Origin: Parolsenella sp958406235
Lineage (GTDB): Bacteria; Actinomycetota; Coriobacteriia; Coriobacteriales; Atopobiaceae
DNA: 64,000 nucleotides
Reading direction: 5' to 3'
Assembly (NCBI RefSeq): GCF_039062465.1
Contig: NZ_JBCLNF010000003.1
Location: 124,001-188,000 of the forward strand
The notes under the pieces were generated by a model, which worked only from the letters and a program-made list of their open reading frames with translations, was not told where the DNA came from and did no database searches. The position numbers were made by a program, and so were the translations under genes. Within the stretch, counting starts at the first letter, position 1, and the number at the start of each line of letters is the position of its first letter. Below, piece after piece: positions 32,875-41,180 of this stretch.

Positions 32875-33780
32875 CTAGTGGGAGCTTGCCATGAGCGCCT
32901 CGACCTCAGGACGCGTGGCGAGGTGGTCGGAGAAGGCACTGGCGGAGCCGCTGGCAAGAGCCATGCGGAAGGCCGTCTCGTAGGAGCCCGTCTCCATGAG
33001 GCCCGCAAGGAAGCCGGCGACGCTCGAGTCGCCCGCGCCCACGGAATTCACGACGGTACCCTTGGCGGCGGGACTCTGGAAGACCTGGCCGTCGGCCGCG
33101 ACGAGCACGCCGCCCTCGCCCGCCATGGAGACGAGCACGTTCTGGGCGCCGGCCTCCTGCATGCGCTTGGCATACGGGACGACCTCGTCGCGGGTCTTGA
33201 GGGTCACGCCGTAGATGTCGCCCAGCTCGATGTTGTTGGGCTTCACGAGGAAGGGCTTGTAGGGAAGGACGCGCGTGAGCAGGTCGCGCTCGGCGTCGAC
33301 CACGATGCGGACGCCGCGGCCGTCGAGGCGCGCCATGATACGCTCGTACATGTCGCCGGGAAGCGTGTTGGGCACGGAACCGGAGATGACGAGGGTGTCG
33401 CCCTCGCCCAGGACGTCGAGCTTGGCGCAGAGCTCCTCGATGTTCTCCTCGGTGATGAGCGGGCCCTGGCCGTTGAGTTCGGTCTCCTCGTTGCTCTTGA
33501 TCTTGGCGTTGATGCGGCTCATGCCCTCGGCGACCTCGATGAAGTCGGCGGAGACGCCAGCCTCGCTCACGCGACGGGCAATCTCGGCGCCCGTAAAGCC
33601 GGCGAGAAAGCCGAGCGCACGGGAGGCGTGGCCGAGGTTGCCCAGGACGATGGAGACGTTGATGCCCTTGCCACCGGGGAGAACCTGCTCGTAGGTGGTG
33701 CGGTTGATCACGCCGAGGCGCATGTCGTCCACGCGGACGATGTAGTCGAGCGAGGGATTGAACGTTACGGTGCAGATCAT
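32875..33780 (-). CDS. fruK: 1-phosphofructokinase
   Basis: A 301-residue PfkB-family sugar kinase beginning MICTVTFNPSLDYIVRVDD. It has the family GGKGINVSIVLGNLG motif near residue 40 and the anion-hole signature GAGDSSVAGFLAG with catalytic Asp near residue 250. It phosphorylates fructose 1-phosphate, made by FruA, to fructose 1,6-bisphosphate. Its start overlaps fruR by 4 nt (ATGA), so the two are coupled. Intact and of normal length. Confidence 0.95.
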   Translation of the reverse strand: MICTVTFNPSLDYIVRVDDMRLGVINRTTYEQVLPGGKGINVSIVLGNLGHASRALGFLAGFTGAEIARRVSEAGVSADFIEVAEGMSRINAKIKSNEETELNGQGPLITEENIEELCAKLDVLGEGDTLVISGSVPNTLPGDMYERIMARLDGRGVRIVVDAERDLLTRVLPYKPFLVKPNNIELGDIYGVTLKTRDEVVPYAKRMQEAGAQNVLVSMAGEGGVLVAADGQVFQSPAAKGTVVNSVGAGDSSVAGFLAGLMETGSYETAFRMALASGSASAFSDHLATRPEVEALMASSH

Positions 33781-34547
33781 GCGAATACCTCCACGACGTT
33801 GGAGAGGGCAGAAATGGCGGGGTCAACGGCGCCGCAGGTGACGAGCGTCGCGTCCTCGAAGCGGGAGAAGGTGACCGGCGTCACGACGCCGATCTTGCTG
33901 GCGTCTGCCAGGACGAAGCGCTCGCGGGCGTGCTTCATCGACTCGAGCTTGACCATGGCCTCGCTCGCGTCCGGCGTGGTGAAGCCCTGCTCGACCGTGA
34001 CGCCGTTCGCGCCCCAGAATCCCTTGGAGAAGTTGTAGCGAGAGAGCGCGTCGAGCGCGCCGGGGCCCACGATGGCCTCCGTGCCAGCCTTGACGTCGCC
34101 GCCGATGACGATCGTGCGGGCGCCGCGGTTGGCGAGCGCGAGCGCCAGGGAGACGGAGTTGGTGACGAAGGTCGCGAGGCAGGCGGTGTCCGAGAGGTGC
34201 TCAACGATGGCCTGCGTGGTGGAGCCGGAGTCAAGGTAGACAAAGTCATCCGGCTGGATCTGAGCTGCTGCCCAGGCGGCCAGCACGTGCTTCTCGGGCG
34301 TGTGGAGGTCGCGCTTCTCGGCCATGGTGGGCTCGACGGCGACGAAGGGCGCGGGCGTAAGCGCGGTCTCGACGCTGGTGGCGCCGCCATGCACCTTCAC
34401 GAGAAGACCGGCACCTTCGAGTCGATCGAGGTCACGGCGAATCGTGGACTCTGACGTGTCGAACAGGTTGGCGAACTCCGCGACGGAAACCGTGGCGTTC
34501 TCCGCGACCATCTCGACCATACGCTGGCGACGTTCCTCGGCGAGCAT
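33777..34547 (-). CDS. fruR: DeoR/GlpR-family regulator of the fructose operon
   Basis: A 256-residue DeoR-type repressor. The N-terminal winged helix-turn-helix contains VSVAEFANLFDTSESTIRRDLDRLEGAG; the C-terminal sugar-phosphate-binding domain has the family YLDSGSTT loop and GGDVKAGTEAIVG. It probably represses its own operon and is relieved by fructose 1-phosphate, as in other fruR-fruK-fruA operons. It is promoter-proximal with AAGGAG before the ATG; a dyad at 34626-34663 is a candidate operator. Confidence 0.92.
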   Translation of the reverse strand: MLAEERRQRMVEMVAENATVSVAEFANLFDTSESTIRRDLDRLEGAGLLVKVHGGATSVETALTPAPFVAVEPTMAEKRDLHTPEKHVLAAWAAAQIQPDDFVYLDSGSTTQAIVEHLSDTACLATFVTNSVSLALALANRGARTIVIGGDVKAGTEAIVGPGALDALSRYNFSKGFWGANGVTVEQGFTTPDASEAMVKLESMKHARERFVLADASKIGVVTPVTFSRFEDATLVTCGAVDPAISALSNVVEVFA

Positions 34548-34625
34548 GACGCTCCTTCAGCCGGCTCTAGCCGTGGGGCCTGAGTGCCCGTGGGCCTGAG
34601 CTTTCGCATCTTACAATGCGTACTA

Positions 34626-34663
34626 TTGCACACTTCTGCGCAGATTTGAGCAATAGTGTGCAA
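34626..34663. promoter_or_regulatory. Candidate FruR operator/promoter
   Basis: TTGCACACT (34626-34634) and AGTGTGCAA (34655-34663) are perfect inverted repeats around a 20-nt spacer; an overlapping ACTATTGC/GCAATAGT dyad is also present. They lie about 80-115 nt upstream of fruR, and on the minus strand they cover plausible -35 (TTGCTC or TTGCAC) sequences. DeoR-type regulators bind such pairs. Confidence 0.5.
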
Positions 34664-34714
34664 ACTCACGCAAAAGCGAGCGTGAGCGGTCGGTTATCGC
34701 CGGCGAACGGTAGC

Positions 34715-34758
34715 AATCAGGCCGACACGCCCGAGTCATCGGACGCATCGGCCTGATT
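34715..34758. terminator. Hairpin, possible old his-operon terminator
   Basis: AATCAGGCCGA (34715-34725) and TCGGCCTGATT (34748-34758) are perfect 11-bp arms around a 22-nt loop. It lies 80 nt downstream of the hisE relic on the minus strand, where the operon terminator would be. Confidence 0.45.
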
Positions 34759-34835
34759 GGCCTTGCTCATATGTCAGCGCGGGAACCGCGATTTACTCAC
34801 GCGCGTGCGCGGTTTTGCGCACCGCCGCGTGGGCC

Positions 34836-34925
34836 CTACTTCATGTGCGCGTTGAGCTCACCTGCGAGCTCGTCGAGGGTCTCGCCGATGTTTCAGGACT
34901 GGACGTTCGCGGTGTGCACTCCCAT
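34836..34925 (-). pseudogene. hisE (phosphoribosyl-ATP pyrophosphatase) relic
   Basis: From an ATG at 34925 the frame reads MGVHTANVQS, a TGA, then NIGETLDELAGELNAHMK and a stop. The tail (LDELAGELNAHMK) resembles the C-terminus of HisE and the short head resembles its start, so a large internal part seems deleted. It follows the hisI relic by 2 nt, the usual hisI-hisE order. The assignment depends on that context. Confidence 0.4.
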
Positions 34926-34927
34926 GG

Positions 34928-35043
34928 TTAGTCCTCCTCGGAAACGGTCTTGAAGAAGCAGCTGCGGTTGCCGGTGTGGCATGCCGGGCCCGGCGAGTCC
35001 ACCTTCGCGAGCGGCGTGTCGTTGTCGCAGTCAGCCGTGTGGT
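34928..35043 (-). pseudogene. hisI (phosphoribosyl-AMP cyclohydrolase) C-terminal relic
   Basis: The frame reads ADCDNDTPLAKVDSPGPACHTGNRSCFF. This is the C-terminal hallmark of HisI: DCDxD with the metal-binding GPACHTGxRSCF. Everything before the DCDND is missing and the sequence upstream (35044 on) is unrelated non-coding DNA that leads straight into hairpin element 4. A stop at 34928 ends the frame as in intact genes. The histidine operon has therefore been lost from this locus or truncated here. Confidence 0.7.
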
Positions 35044-35078
35044 TTCTAGGCTCAGAACACCCACCAAAAACGAATTCG

Positions 35079-35207
35079 ATAGCTAAGTAGGGGCCTGATT
35101 GGCAACCCGCAAAGTAGACCGCCGGCATGCGATAAATTTACCTGTATGTTATATACCTCAACTTGGGGTTCTACTTTAGGTAACTCGATTCAGCCCCCTA
35201 CTTAGCG
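35079..35207 (+). repeat. Long-arm hairpin element 4
   Basis: CTAAGTAGGGGCCTGA (35083-35098) pairs with TCAGCCCCCTACTTAG (35190-35205) with one mismatch; an inner stem AAAGTAGACC (35111-35120)/GGTTCTACTTT (35167-35177) follows. The loop has the shared core as TACCTGTATGTTATATACC at 35139-35157. CGCAAAGTAGACC is also found in element 5. It lies 36 nt from the hisI break. Confidence 0.65.
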
Positions 35208-35211
35208 GGTG

Positions 35212-35255
35212 AAATGGCAACTGGCCCTCCGCAAAATGGCAATTGGCCCTCCGCA
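35212..35255. repeat. Two 22-bp tandem repeats
   Basis: AAATGGCAA(C/T)TGGCCCTCCG plus CA occurs at 35212-35233 and 35234-35255, differing at one base, directly after the right arm of element 4. The period matches the 22-nt spacing of the short repeats beside element 1. Confidence 0.7.
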
Positions 35256-35353
35256 ACTGATGCGTGATGAGGCGAATCGAGAACCGGGCGTTGTGGAAAC
35301 GCGTGGACGCACCCAAGATGCCACTCGGGAAATGCGAGCTCTGCTTGTTCGCC

Positions 35354-35458
35354 GTGGGCGGCTGCTCCGTGGATGGCTGACCCGCGGGTGGCTGACCCGT
35401 GGATGGCTACCCTGTGGGCGGCTGCTCCGTGGGTGGCCGCGCCGTGGGTGGCCGCTCG
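35354..35458. repeat. 15-bp minisatellite, seven copies
   Basis: Seven head-to-tail variants of GTGGGTGGCTGACCC, starting at 35354, 35369, 35384, 35399, 35414, 35429 and 35444. Since the unit is a multiple of three, one minus-strand frame would encode a repeated HG(A/S)A(T/A) pentapeptide. I do not see a credible gene around it; the stretch 35256-35746 is otherwise GC-rich with a hairpin at 35488-35520. Confidence 0.7.
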
Positions 35459-35487
35459 TGATTCGGCCGCGGCAGGGCGAACAAAAG

Positions 35488-35520
35488 AAAGGGTCGGCTC
35501 CCGAAAGAAGCCAACCCTTT
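35488..35520 (-). terminator. Probable terminator of the liv operon
   Basis: AAAGGGTCGGCT (35488-35499) pairs with AGCCAACCCTTT (35509-35520), one mismatch; on the minus strand it is followed by CTTTTGTTC. It is 227 nt downstream of livF, farther than usual. Confidence 0.5.
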
Positions 35521-35746
35521 CCTGTAATCTGCATAGCTCTCGCTCATTCGCGACTTCGGGCGCGGCGTTTTCCTGCCGCCGGATCGCAATCATCGCGGCC
35601 TCGGCCAAGGCGCGTTTGCCCCAGTACCGCACATCCCAGCTCGTTCGCCCCGCACCGCACGTTCCCGGCGCGGCCGCCGCACCAGCCCGCAGTCGCCGAG
35701 AGACAACCACCGCTCGCGAACGCACCCCCCGTCGGTGCATAACGCA

Positions 35747-36457
35747 TCAGCCACCGAGATAGGCCTGCTTCACGCGATCGTCGTTCGCAAGGTCAGCGGC
35801 GTCGCCGCTCATCGACACGCGACCGGTCTCAAGCACGTACGCGCGATCCGCGACGGAAAGCGCCATGCGCGCGTTCTGCTCGACCAGCAAAACCGTAGTG
35901 CCCGTATCATGCAGGCTCTTGATGATGTTGAAGATCTCCTGCACGAGAATGGGGGCGAGGCCCATCGAGGGCTCATCAAGCATGAGAAGACGCGGCTTGC
36001 TCATGAGCGCGCGACCCATGGCGAGCATCTGCTGCTCGCCGCCGGAAAGCGTACCGGCGCTCTGGCCCTCGCGTTCCTTCAGACGAGGGAAACGGTCGAA
36101 AACCATCTCGAGCGAATCGGCGATCTCCGCAGAGTCACGGCGCGTGAAGGCGCCCATCTCGAGGTTCTCGCGAACGCTCATCTGCAGGAACACGCGCCTG
36201 CCCTCGGGACAGAGGGCCATGCCCTTGCCCACGATGGTGTGAGGCGGCACGCCCAGAAGGCTCTCGCCCTCGAACTCGACCTTGCCCTCGCGCGGCTTCA
36301 GGAGACCTGCGACGGTGTTGAGCGTCGTGGACTTTCCGGCGCCGTTCGCGCCGATCAGGGTTACGATCTCGCCCTCCTCCACGTCGAAGGAGATACCCTT
36401 CACCGCGTGGATGGAGCCGTAGTAGACGTTGAGGTCCTCAACGTGAAGAATGCTCAT
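35747..36457 (-). CDS. livF: Branched-chain amino-acid ABC transporter ATPase LivF
   Basis: A 236-residue ATPase. Walker A GANGAGKST lies near residue 37, the signature LSGGEQQML near 137, Walker B LLMLDEPSMGL near 158, and the His switch LLVEQN near 190. LivF-type proteins are recognised by DLNVYYGSIHAVKGISF and the short 230-residue length. It powers uptake of Leu/Ile/Val or related amino acids with LivG. Last gene of livKHMGF, 3 nt after livG. Confidence 0.93.
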   Translation of the reverse strand: MSILHVEDLNVYYGSIHAVKGISFDVEEGEIVTLIGANGAGKSTTLNTVAGLLKPREGKVEFEGESLLGVPPHTIVGKGMALCPEGRRVFLQMSVRENLEMGAFTRRDSAEIADSLEMVFDRFPRLKEREGQSAGTLSGGEQQMLAMGRALMSKPRLLMLDEPSMGLAPILVQEIFNIIKSLHDTGTTVLLVEQNARMALSVADRAYVLETGRVSMSGDAADLANDDRVKQAYLGG

Positions 36458-36460
36458 GCC

Positions 36461-37381
36461 TTAGGCCTCCTCGTCAGTCGTGGTCGCAGACGCGGCAGCA
36501 GCAGCGGGAGCGTCATCCTGCTTGCCGAGATACGCCTCGATGACCAGCGGATTGCTCTGGATCTGTTCGGGCGTACCCTTTGCGATGATCTTGCCGAAGT
36601 TCAGGACGGCGATGCCCTCGCAAATGCCCATGACAAGGTCCATGTCGTGCTCGATGAGCATGATGGCGATCTGGAACTCGTCGCGAATCTTGCGGATGTT
36701 ATCCATAAGCTCGGCCGTCTCGGACGGGTTCATGCCAGCGGCAGGCTCGTCGAGCAGCAGGAGCTTCGGGTTGGTGGCCAGCGCTCGGACGATCTCGAGC
36801 CTGCGCTGGGCGCCATAGGGCAGCGAACCCGCGATGTGGTTCGCATAGACGCCCATGTCGAAGAAGTCGAGCAGCTCGAGGGCACGCTCATGCATCTTCT
36901 TCTCGGCGGACCAATACGAGGGGAGGCGCAGCACGGCGCTCACGGCGCTCTCCTTGATCTGGTTGTGCAGGCCGATCTTGACGTTGTCCTCGACGGTCAG
37001 CGACGAGAAGAGACGGATGTTCTGGAACGTACGCGCGACGCCAAGGCGGCTCGCAGCGGCAGCATCCATGCCGGCCGTATCGGTGCCGTCAAGCATGACC
37101 ATGCCACGCGTGGGGTTATAGACCTTGGTCAGCAGGTTGAAGACCGTGGTCTTGCCGGCGCCGTTCGGGCCGATGAGGCCGGCGATCTCGGTCTTGCCAA
37201 CGGTGAAGTTGAAGTCATCGACCGCACGGAGACCACCGAAATCAATGCCGAGGTGGCGGCACTCGAGGACGGGACGATCGTAGAGATCGCGCTCGGGGAT
37301 GATCGCGTCGCTCGGCAGCGGCACCATCTTGGTGCGCTCGCGGCGCTCCGCGGCGTGGCGCGAGGATGCGTTGCTAGGCAT
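36461..37381 (-). CDS. livG: Branched-chain amino-acid ABC transporter ATPase LivG
   Basis: A 306-residue ATPase. Walker A GPNGAGKTT, the LivG-type GVARTFQNIRLF, the signature LPYGAQRRLEIVRAL, Walker B LLLLDEPAAGMNP and the switch MLIEHDMDLVM are all present. It is about 45 residues longer than E. coli LivG through an Arg-rich N-terminus and an Ala/Thr tail, so the start could be an internal codon (Met 19), but the ATG at 37381 overlaps livM by 8 nt, typical of coupling. Confidence 0.92.
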   Translation of the reverse strand: MPSNASSRHAAERRERTKMVPLPSDAIIPERDLYDRPVLECRHLGIDFGGLRAVDDFNFTVGKTEIAGLIGPNGAGKTTVFNLLTKVYNPTRGMVMLDGTDTAGMDAAAASRLGVARTFQNIRLFSSLTVEDNVKIGLHNQIKESAVSAVLRLPSYWSAEKKMHERALELLDFFDMGVYANHIAGSLPYGAQRRLEIVRALATNPKLLLLDEPAAGMNPSETAELMDNIRKIRDEFQIAIMLIEHDMDLVMGICEGIAVLNFGKIIAKGTPEQIQSNPLVIEAYLGKQDDAPAAAAASATTTDEEA

Positions 37382-38489
37382 CGGCCTCGCCTCCCTTCTC
37401 GGTCGCGTCGTCCTGCGACTTCACGGGCCTCTTGAACTTGGACTTCAGGCCACCTGCAAGCTGACGCAGCGTCGGGTTGTTGGAAACGATCATCACGAGG
37501 ATCAGCACGACAGCGTAGATGAGCATGCGCCAATCGGAGATGGCGCGCAGCATCTCAGGCAGGACGGTAAGGAGCGCGGCGGAGATGATCGAGCCGCGAA
37601 CGTTGCCCATGCCGCCGAGAACCACGAACACCAGCACCAGGATCGAGGTGTTGAAGTCGAACTTCTTCGGCACGATGGAGCTGTAGCCCATCGCATAGAA
37701 GCATCCGGCGGCACCTGCGAGCGCGGCGGCGACCACGAAGGCGATCATGCGGTACTTGGTGACGTTGATGCCCACGGACTCAGCGGCGATGCGGTTGTCG
37801 CGCACACTCATGATGGCGCGGCCGGTACGGCTGTTCACGAGGTTGAGCACGACAGTCACGGTAACGAGCACGAGCACGATGCCGATGGCGAACGTCGACA
37901 TCTTGGTGATGCCCGTAGCGCCCTGCGGGCCGTTGATGAGCAGCGTGCCGCCCTGCATGCCAAGGGCCTTGGCGTCGGCAAGCGAGAAGTGCAGGCCTCT
38001 GCCATCGAGACCAACATACAGGTTGTTCAGGATGTTCTTAATGATCTCGCCAAACGCGAGGGTCACGATGGCGAGGTAGTCGCCACGCAGGCGCATGACC
38101 GGAATGCCGATGACAAAGCCGGCCACGCCCGCGATGACAGCGGCGATGACGAGCGCGAGCGCGTAAGCCAGAAGGGCGTTGTTGACGATACCGTTCACGA
38201 GGCTGAACGCGACGAAACCCGAGAACGCGCCCACGCTCATGAAGCCTGCGTGACCAAGCGACAGCTCGCCCGAAATGCCAACGACGAGGTTGAGCGACAC
38301 GGCCATGCACACATAGGCGCAGATGGGAACCAGCTGGCCCGCGAGCGAGTTGGTCAGAATGCCCGTGGCCTCGAGCACCGTCATGAGGACGAAGAATCCG
38401 ATAACGACGGCGTACGTGATGAGGTTGGACTGCAGTCGCTTGCTCATGCGGCGGGGAGCGGCTGCGGCGGTGGTGTTCTTGTCTGCCAT
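37374..38489 (-). CDS. livM: Branched-chain amino-acid ABC transporter permease LivM
   Basis: A 371-residue permease with about ten membrane helices. The LivM hallmarks are the GELSLGHAGFMSVGAF segment, FAFGEIIKN-type RLRGDYLAIVTLAFGEI (the coupling loop contacting the ATPases), and GGMGNVRGSII near residue 300. A basic, hydrophilic tail follows. Works with LivH as the membrane channel. Located 4 nt after livH. Confidence 0.94.
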   Translation of the reverse strand: MADKNTTAAAAPRRMSKRLQSNLITYAVVIGFFVLMTVLEATGILTNSLAGQLVPICAYVCMAVSLNLVVGISGELSLGHAGFMSVGAFSGFVAFSLVNGIVNNALLAYALALVIAAVIAGVAGFVIGIPVMRLRGDYLAIVTLAFGEIIKNILNNLYVGLDGRGLHFSLADAKALGMQGGTLLINGPQGATGITKMSTFAIGIVLVLVTVTVVLNLVNSRTGRAIMSVRDNRIAAESVGINVTKYRMIAFVVAAALAGAAGCFYAMGYSSIVPKKFDFNTSILVLVFVVLGGMGNVRGSIISAALLTVLPEMLRAISDWRMLIYAVVLILVMIVSNNPTLRQLAGGLKSKFKRPVKSQDDATEKGGEADA

Positions 38490-38493
38490 GGCG

Positions 38494-39375
38494 CTACACC
38501 TTCTCCCTGACGGTCTTGCCGAGAAGGCCGGACGGCTTCACGAGCAGAACGACGATAAGGACGCCGAAGACGATGGCGTCAGCGAGCTGCGTGCCGACGT
38601 ATGCCTTCGCGAAAATCTCGATGACCCCGAGGACGAGACCACCCACAAAGGCACCGGGAATCGAGCCGATACCACCGATGACCGCGGCAGTGAAGGCCTT
38701 GATTCCCGGAAGCGAGCCGGTGGTGGGGATCAGCGTCGGGTAGGCGGAGCACATGAGCACGCCGGCGACGGCAGCGAGGCCAGAGCCAATGGCAAACGTG
38801 AGCGAAATGGTCGAGTTCACGTTAATGCCCATGAGCGTGGCAGCGCCTCGGTCCTCGGAACAGGCGCGCATGGCCTTGCCCATACGAGTCTTGCCAGTGA
38901 ACATCGTCAGACCGATCATGACGACGATGCCGGTGACGACCGTGACGATGGTGATGGCGCTCACCACGAGCTGCCCGTCGAACAGAGAAACGGACGGCAG
39001 GTTCACGACGGACGGGAACGACTTGGTGTCGGAGCCCCAGATGAGCAGCGCCGAGTTCTGCAGGAAGTAGCTCACGCCAATGGCGGTGATGAGCACGTCA
39101 AGCGACGGCGCGTTGCGAAGGGGCTTGTAGGCAAGGCGCTCGATAACGATACCCAGGACGGTGCAGCCGACGATGGAGAGCAGGACGCCCACTCCAGTGG
39201 GAAGTCCCAGGTAGTTCACGGCACAGAAGCAGATGTAGCCACCGACCATAATGATGTCGCCGTGAGCGAAGTTCAGCATCTTGGCGATGCCGTACACCAT
39301 GGTGTAGCCCAGGGCGATGATCGCGTAGACGCTGCCGAGCGACAGGCCGTTGATGAGGTTCGTCAGAAAGCCCAT
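38494..39375 (-). CDS. livH: Branched-chain amino-acid ABC transporter permease LivH
   Basis: A 293-residue permease beginning MGFLTNLINGLSLGSVYAIIALGYTMVYGI, the LivH signature start, followed by LNFAHGDIIMVGGY, the cytoplasmic EDRGAATLMGIN coupling loop and the GGIGSIPGAFVGGLVLG segment. About eight to nine membrane helices. Partner of LivM. Separated from livK by 190 nt with a hairpin, so it may be expressed below livK. Confidence 0.94.
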   Translation of the reverse strand: MGFLTNLINGLSLGSVYAIIALGYTMVYGIAKMLNFAHGDIIMVGGYICFCAVNYLGLPTGVGVLLSIVGCTVLGIVIERLAYKPLRNAPSLDVLITAIGVSYFLQNSALLIWGSDTKSFPSVVNLPSVSLFDGQLVVSAITIVTVVTGIVVMIGLTMFTGKTRMGKAMRACSEDRGAATLMGINVNSTISLTFAIGSGLAAVAGVLMCSAYPTLIPTTGSLPGIKAFTAAVIGGIGSIPGAFVGGLVLGVIEIFAKAYVGTQLADAIVFGVLIVVLLVKPSGLLGKTVREKV

Positions 39376-39460
39376 GTCATGCCGCCTCCTTTCAAATCAT
39401 GTCACCGAAACCGGTTCGCAACTGGCGCGGAACCTCCCGGCAACCCTTGTCTCCTACCGA

Positions 39461-39495
39461 CGAGCGGGGACCATCAAGCCGATGGCCCCCGCTCG
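39461..39495 (-). terminator. Hairpin between livK and livH (attenuator)
   Basis: CGAGCGGGGACCATC (39461-39475) and GATGGCCCCCGCTCG (39481-39495) form a 15-bp stem with one mismatch, 70 nt after the livK stop. Partial termination here would give excess binding protein over permease, as is common in such operons. Confidence 0.6.
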
Positions 39496-39564
39496 CTATT
39501 CACACTATTACGGACGACGCGTCTTAGACGGAACGTGCGAGACGCCCGCCCGATCGCTGCAGGA

Positions 39565-40803
39565 CTAGTCCAGCGGCTGATACACGCCGCCCTTGATGAC
39601 CATGCCCTTAGGATCCTTGGAGACCTCACCGGTCTCCTTCCAGGTCACGTTCTCGCCGGTGAGGCCAGAATAGGTGTAGCCGTCGACGATGGCCGCCTTG
39701 AGCTTGTCGCAGATGTCGGAGGCGCTCATATCGGGCGTGCAGCCGGTCTTCTCGAGGAGGTCCTTGATGACGTAGACGCAGTCATAGGCGTCAGCGGCGA
39801 ACTGAATCGGCTCGTCACCATAGGCGTCCTTGTAGGCCTTGGTGAAGGCGGAGGTCTTCTCGTCGGTCGCGGTGGCGACGAACGGAGTCAGGAGCATGAG
39901 GCCCTCGGCGAGGGAGGTGTCGAAGCCCTCCACGGTGAGGATGCCGTCCATGCCGTCGCAACCGAAGAACTTCGGGGCATAACCCATGTTGGCAGCCTGG
40001 GTGAGGATGAGCGCGGCCGGGGTGTAGTAGATCGGGAGGAAGACGAGGTCAGCGCCGGCGTTCTTCGCGTCATTCAGCTGGACGGAGAAGTCCGTGGCGT
40101 TGTCGGCCGTGAACGTGGTGGTCGAGACGATGGTGAGGTTCTGCTCGGCAGCCTCGGCCTCGAACTTCTTGAAGATGCCGGTGGAGTAGGCATCGGAGTT
40201 GTCGTAGATGACGGCGATCTTGGTGCCGAGCTGCTTCTGCGCGAGGTACTGAGCGGACGCGGTGCCCTGGTTGGGATCCGTGAAGCACATCTGGTAGACG
40301 TTGTCCTTGCGCGGAGTGGTCACGTTGCCGTCGGCGTCAGCCTGGCCACCGATGACGTCGTTGGAAGAGGCGGATGGCGTCAGCTCAAAGACGTTGTCAG
40401 TGTTGGTCTCTGCGGAAACAGCCACGCACGGAGCGGTGGTAGTGGTGCCGACGAGGACCTGCAGGCCCCAGTCCTTCAGGTTGTTGTAGGCGTTGACGGA
40501 CTTCTCCGGATCGTGCTCGTCATCCTGGCAGTTGTGCTCGAGCTGAATGCCACCAGCTGCGTTGATCTCGTCGACGGCGAGCTGGGCACCGTTCTTGGTG
40601 GCGGAGCCGTAGATGGCGTTGGCACCCGTCAGCGGGCCGATGTTGCCGATCTTGAACGCGCTAGCGGAACCGGAACCAGAGGCCGTGCTCGCGGAAGAGC
40701 CGGAGTTGCCGCAACCGGCAAGAGCGGTCGCGCTTAGAATGCTCGCGGCACCAGACAGCTTCACGAAGTTCCTACGAGTCATGTCAAAACGCTTGGACTC
40801 CAT
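39565..40803 (-). CDS. livK: Branched-chain amino-acid-binding lipoprotein LivK
   Basis: A 412-residue substrate-binding protein of type I periplasmic-binding fold. The N-terminus has twin Arg (TRRNFVKLSG) and a lipobox ending ALAGC, so it is probably a Tat- or Sec-exported lipoprotein anchored to the membrane, followed by a Ser/Gly-rich linker. The domain starts FKIGNIGPLTGANAIYG and has the family GATKNGAQLAVDEINAAGG helix. It captures Leu/Ile/Val-like amino acids for LivHMGF. Strong ribosome site GAGGAGG. First gene of the operon. Confidence 0.93.
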   Translation of the reverse strand: MESKRFDMTRRNFVKLSGAASILSATALAGCGNSGSSASTASGSGSASAFKIGNIGPLTGANAIYGSATKNGAQLAVDEINAAGGIQLEHNCQDDEHDPEKSVNAYNNLKDWGLQVLVGTTTTAPCVAVSAETNTDNVFELTPSASSNDVIGGQADADGNVTTPRKDNVYQMCFTDPNQGTASAQYLAQKQLGTKIAVIYDNSDAYSTGIFKKFEAEAAEQNLTIVSTTTFTADNATDFSVQLNDAKNAGADLVFLPIYYTPAALILTQAANMGYAPKFFGCDGMDGILTVEGFDTSLAEGLMLLTPFVATATDEKTSAFTKAYKDAYGDEPIQFAADAYDCVYVIKDLLEKTGCTPDMSASDICDKLKAAIVDGYTYSGLTGENVTWKETGEVSKDPKGMVIKGGVYQPLD

Positions 40804-40881
40804 CTTTCATCCTCCTCGATACGGCCCGATGAGATGTTTTAGCGCACACGGTCAGGCCTCCCCCGAGCGCGTTGGTTAGCT

Positions 40882-40909
40882 ATCCTAGCGTGCATAAAAC
40901 GGATAGCAA
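40882..40909 (-). promoter_or_regulatory. Likely livK promoter with overlapping dyad
   Basis: On the minus strand TTGCTA (-35) and TAGGAT (-10) are 16 nt apart, about 80 nt before livK. The inverted repeat GCTATCC (40879-40885)/GGATAGC (40901-40907) overlaps both boxes and could be an operator. The remaining 40910-41180 is low-complexity, GC-rich sequence without a gene. Confidence 0.45.
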
Positions 40910-41180
40910 GATGGAAACCCATAAGGTGAAAACGTTTTAACATCGCCGAAATATAAGCCCGGTCATGTAAGCGAATTCAATATAGGAAGTGACGCCGGCG
41001 GGGACGCCGACGCCACTTGACTGTGCCCATGTAGGGACGTGTCTATGCGGTTGGTGAAGCGGGGCGCACGGGAGCTGACGGCGGGACGCGGGGGCTGGCG
41101 GCGGGCCAGCGGCCGGGCACGAAGCCGGCGGGGCCAGCGGGCCGGCGGCGGGGCGGCGGCCGAGCGCAAAGCCGACGGGG

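Noticed and set aside
30904..34038. 1044-codon plus-strand frame opposite fruA-fruK-fruR
   Set aside because: Runs antisense through three well-supported genes and has Gly/Glu/Arg-rich composition without motifs.
35198..35740. 180-codon minus-strand frame with HGAAT repeats
   Set aside because: The middle part (ALAEAAMIAIRRQENAAPE) looks protein-like, but the frame passes through a terminator hairpin, the minisatellite and the 22-bp repeats, and has no ribosome site or family; left as non-coding.
41030..41180. Coding extension past the DegT-like stop
   Set aside because: GC-rich low-complexity (GGCGGGCCAGCGG-type) repeats with Arg/Pro-rich frames only.
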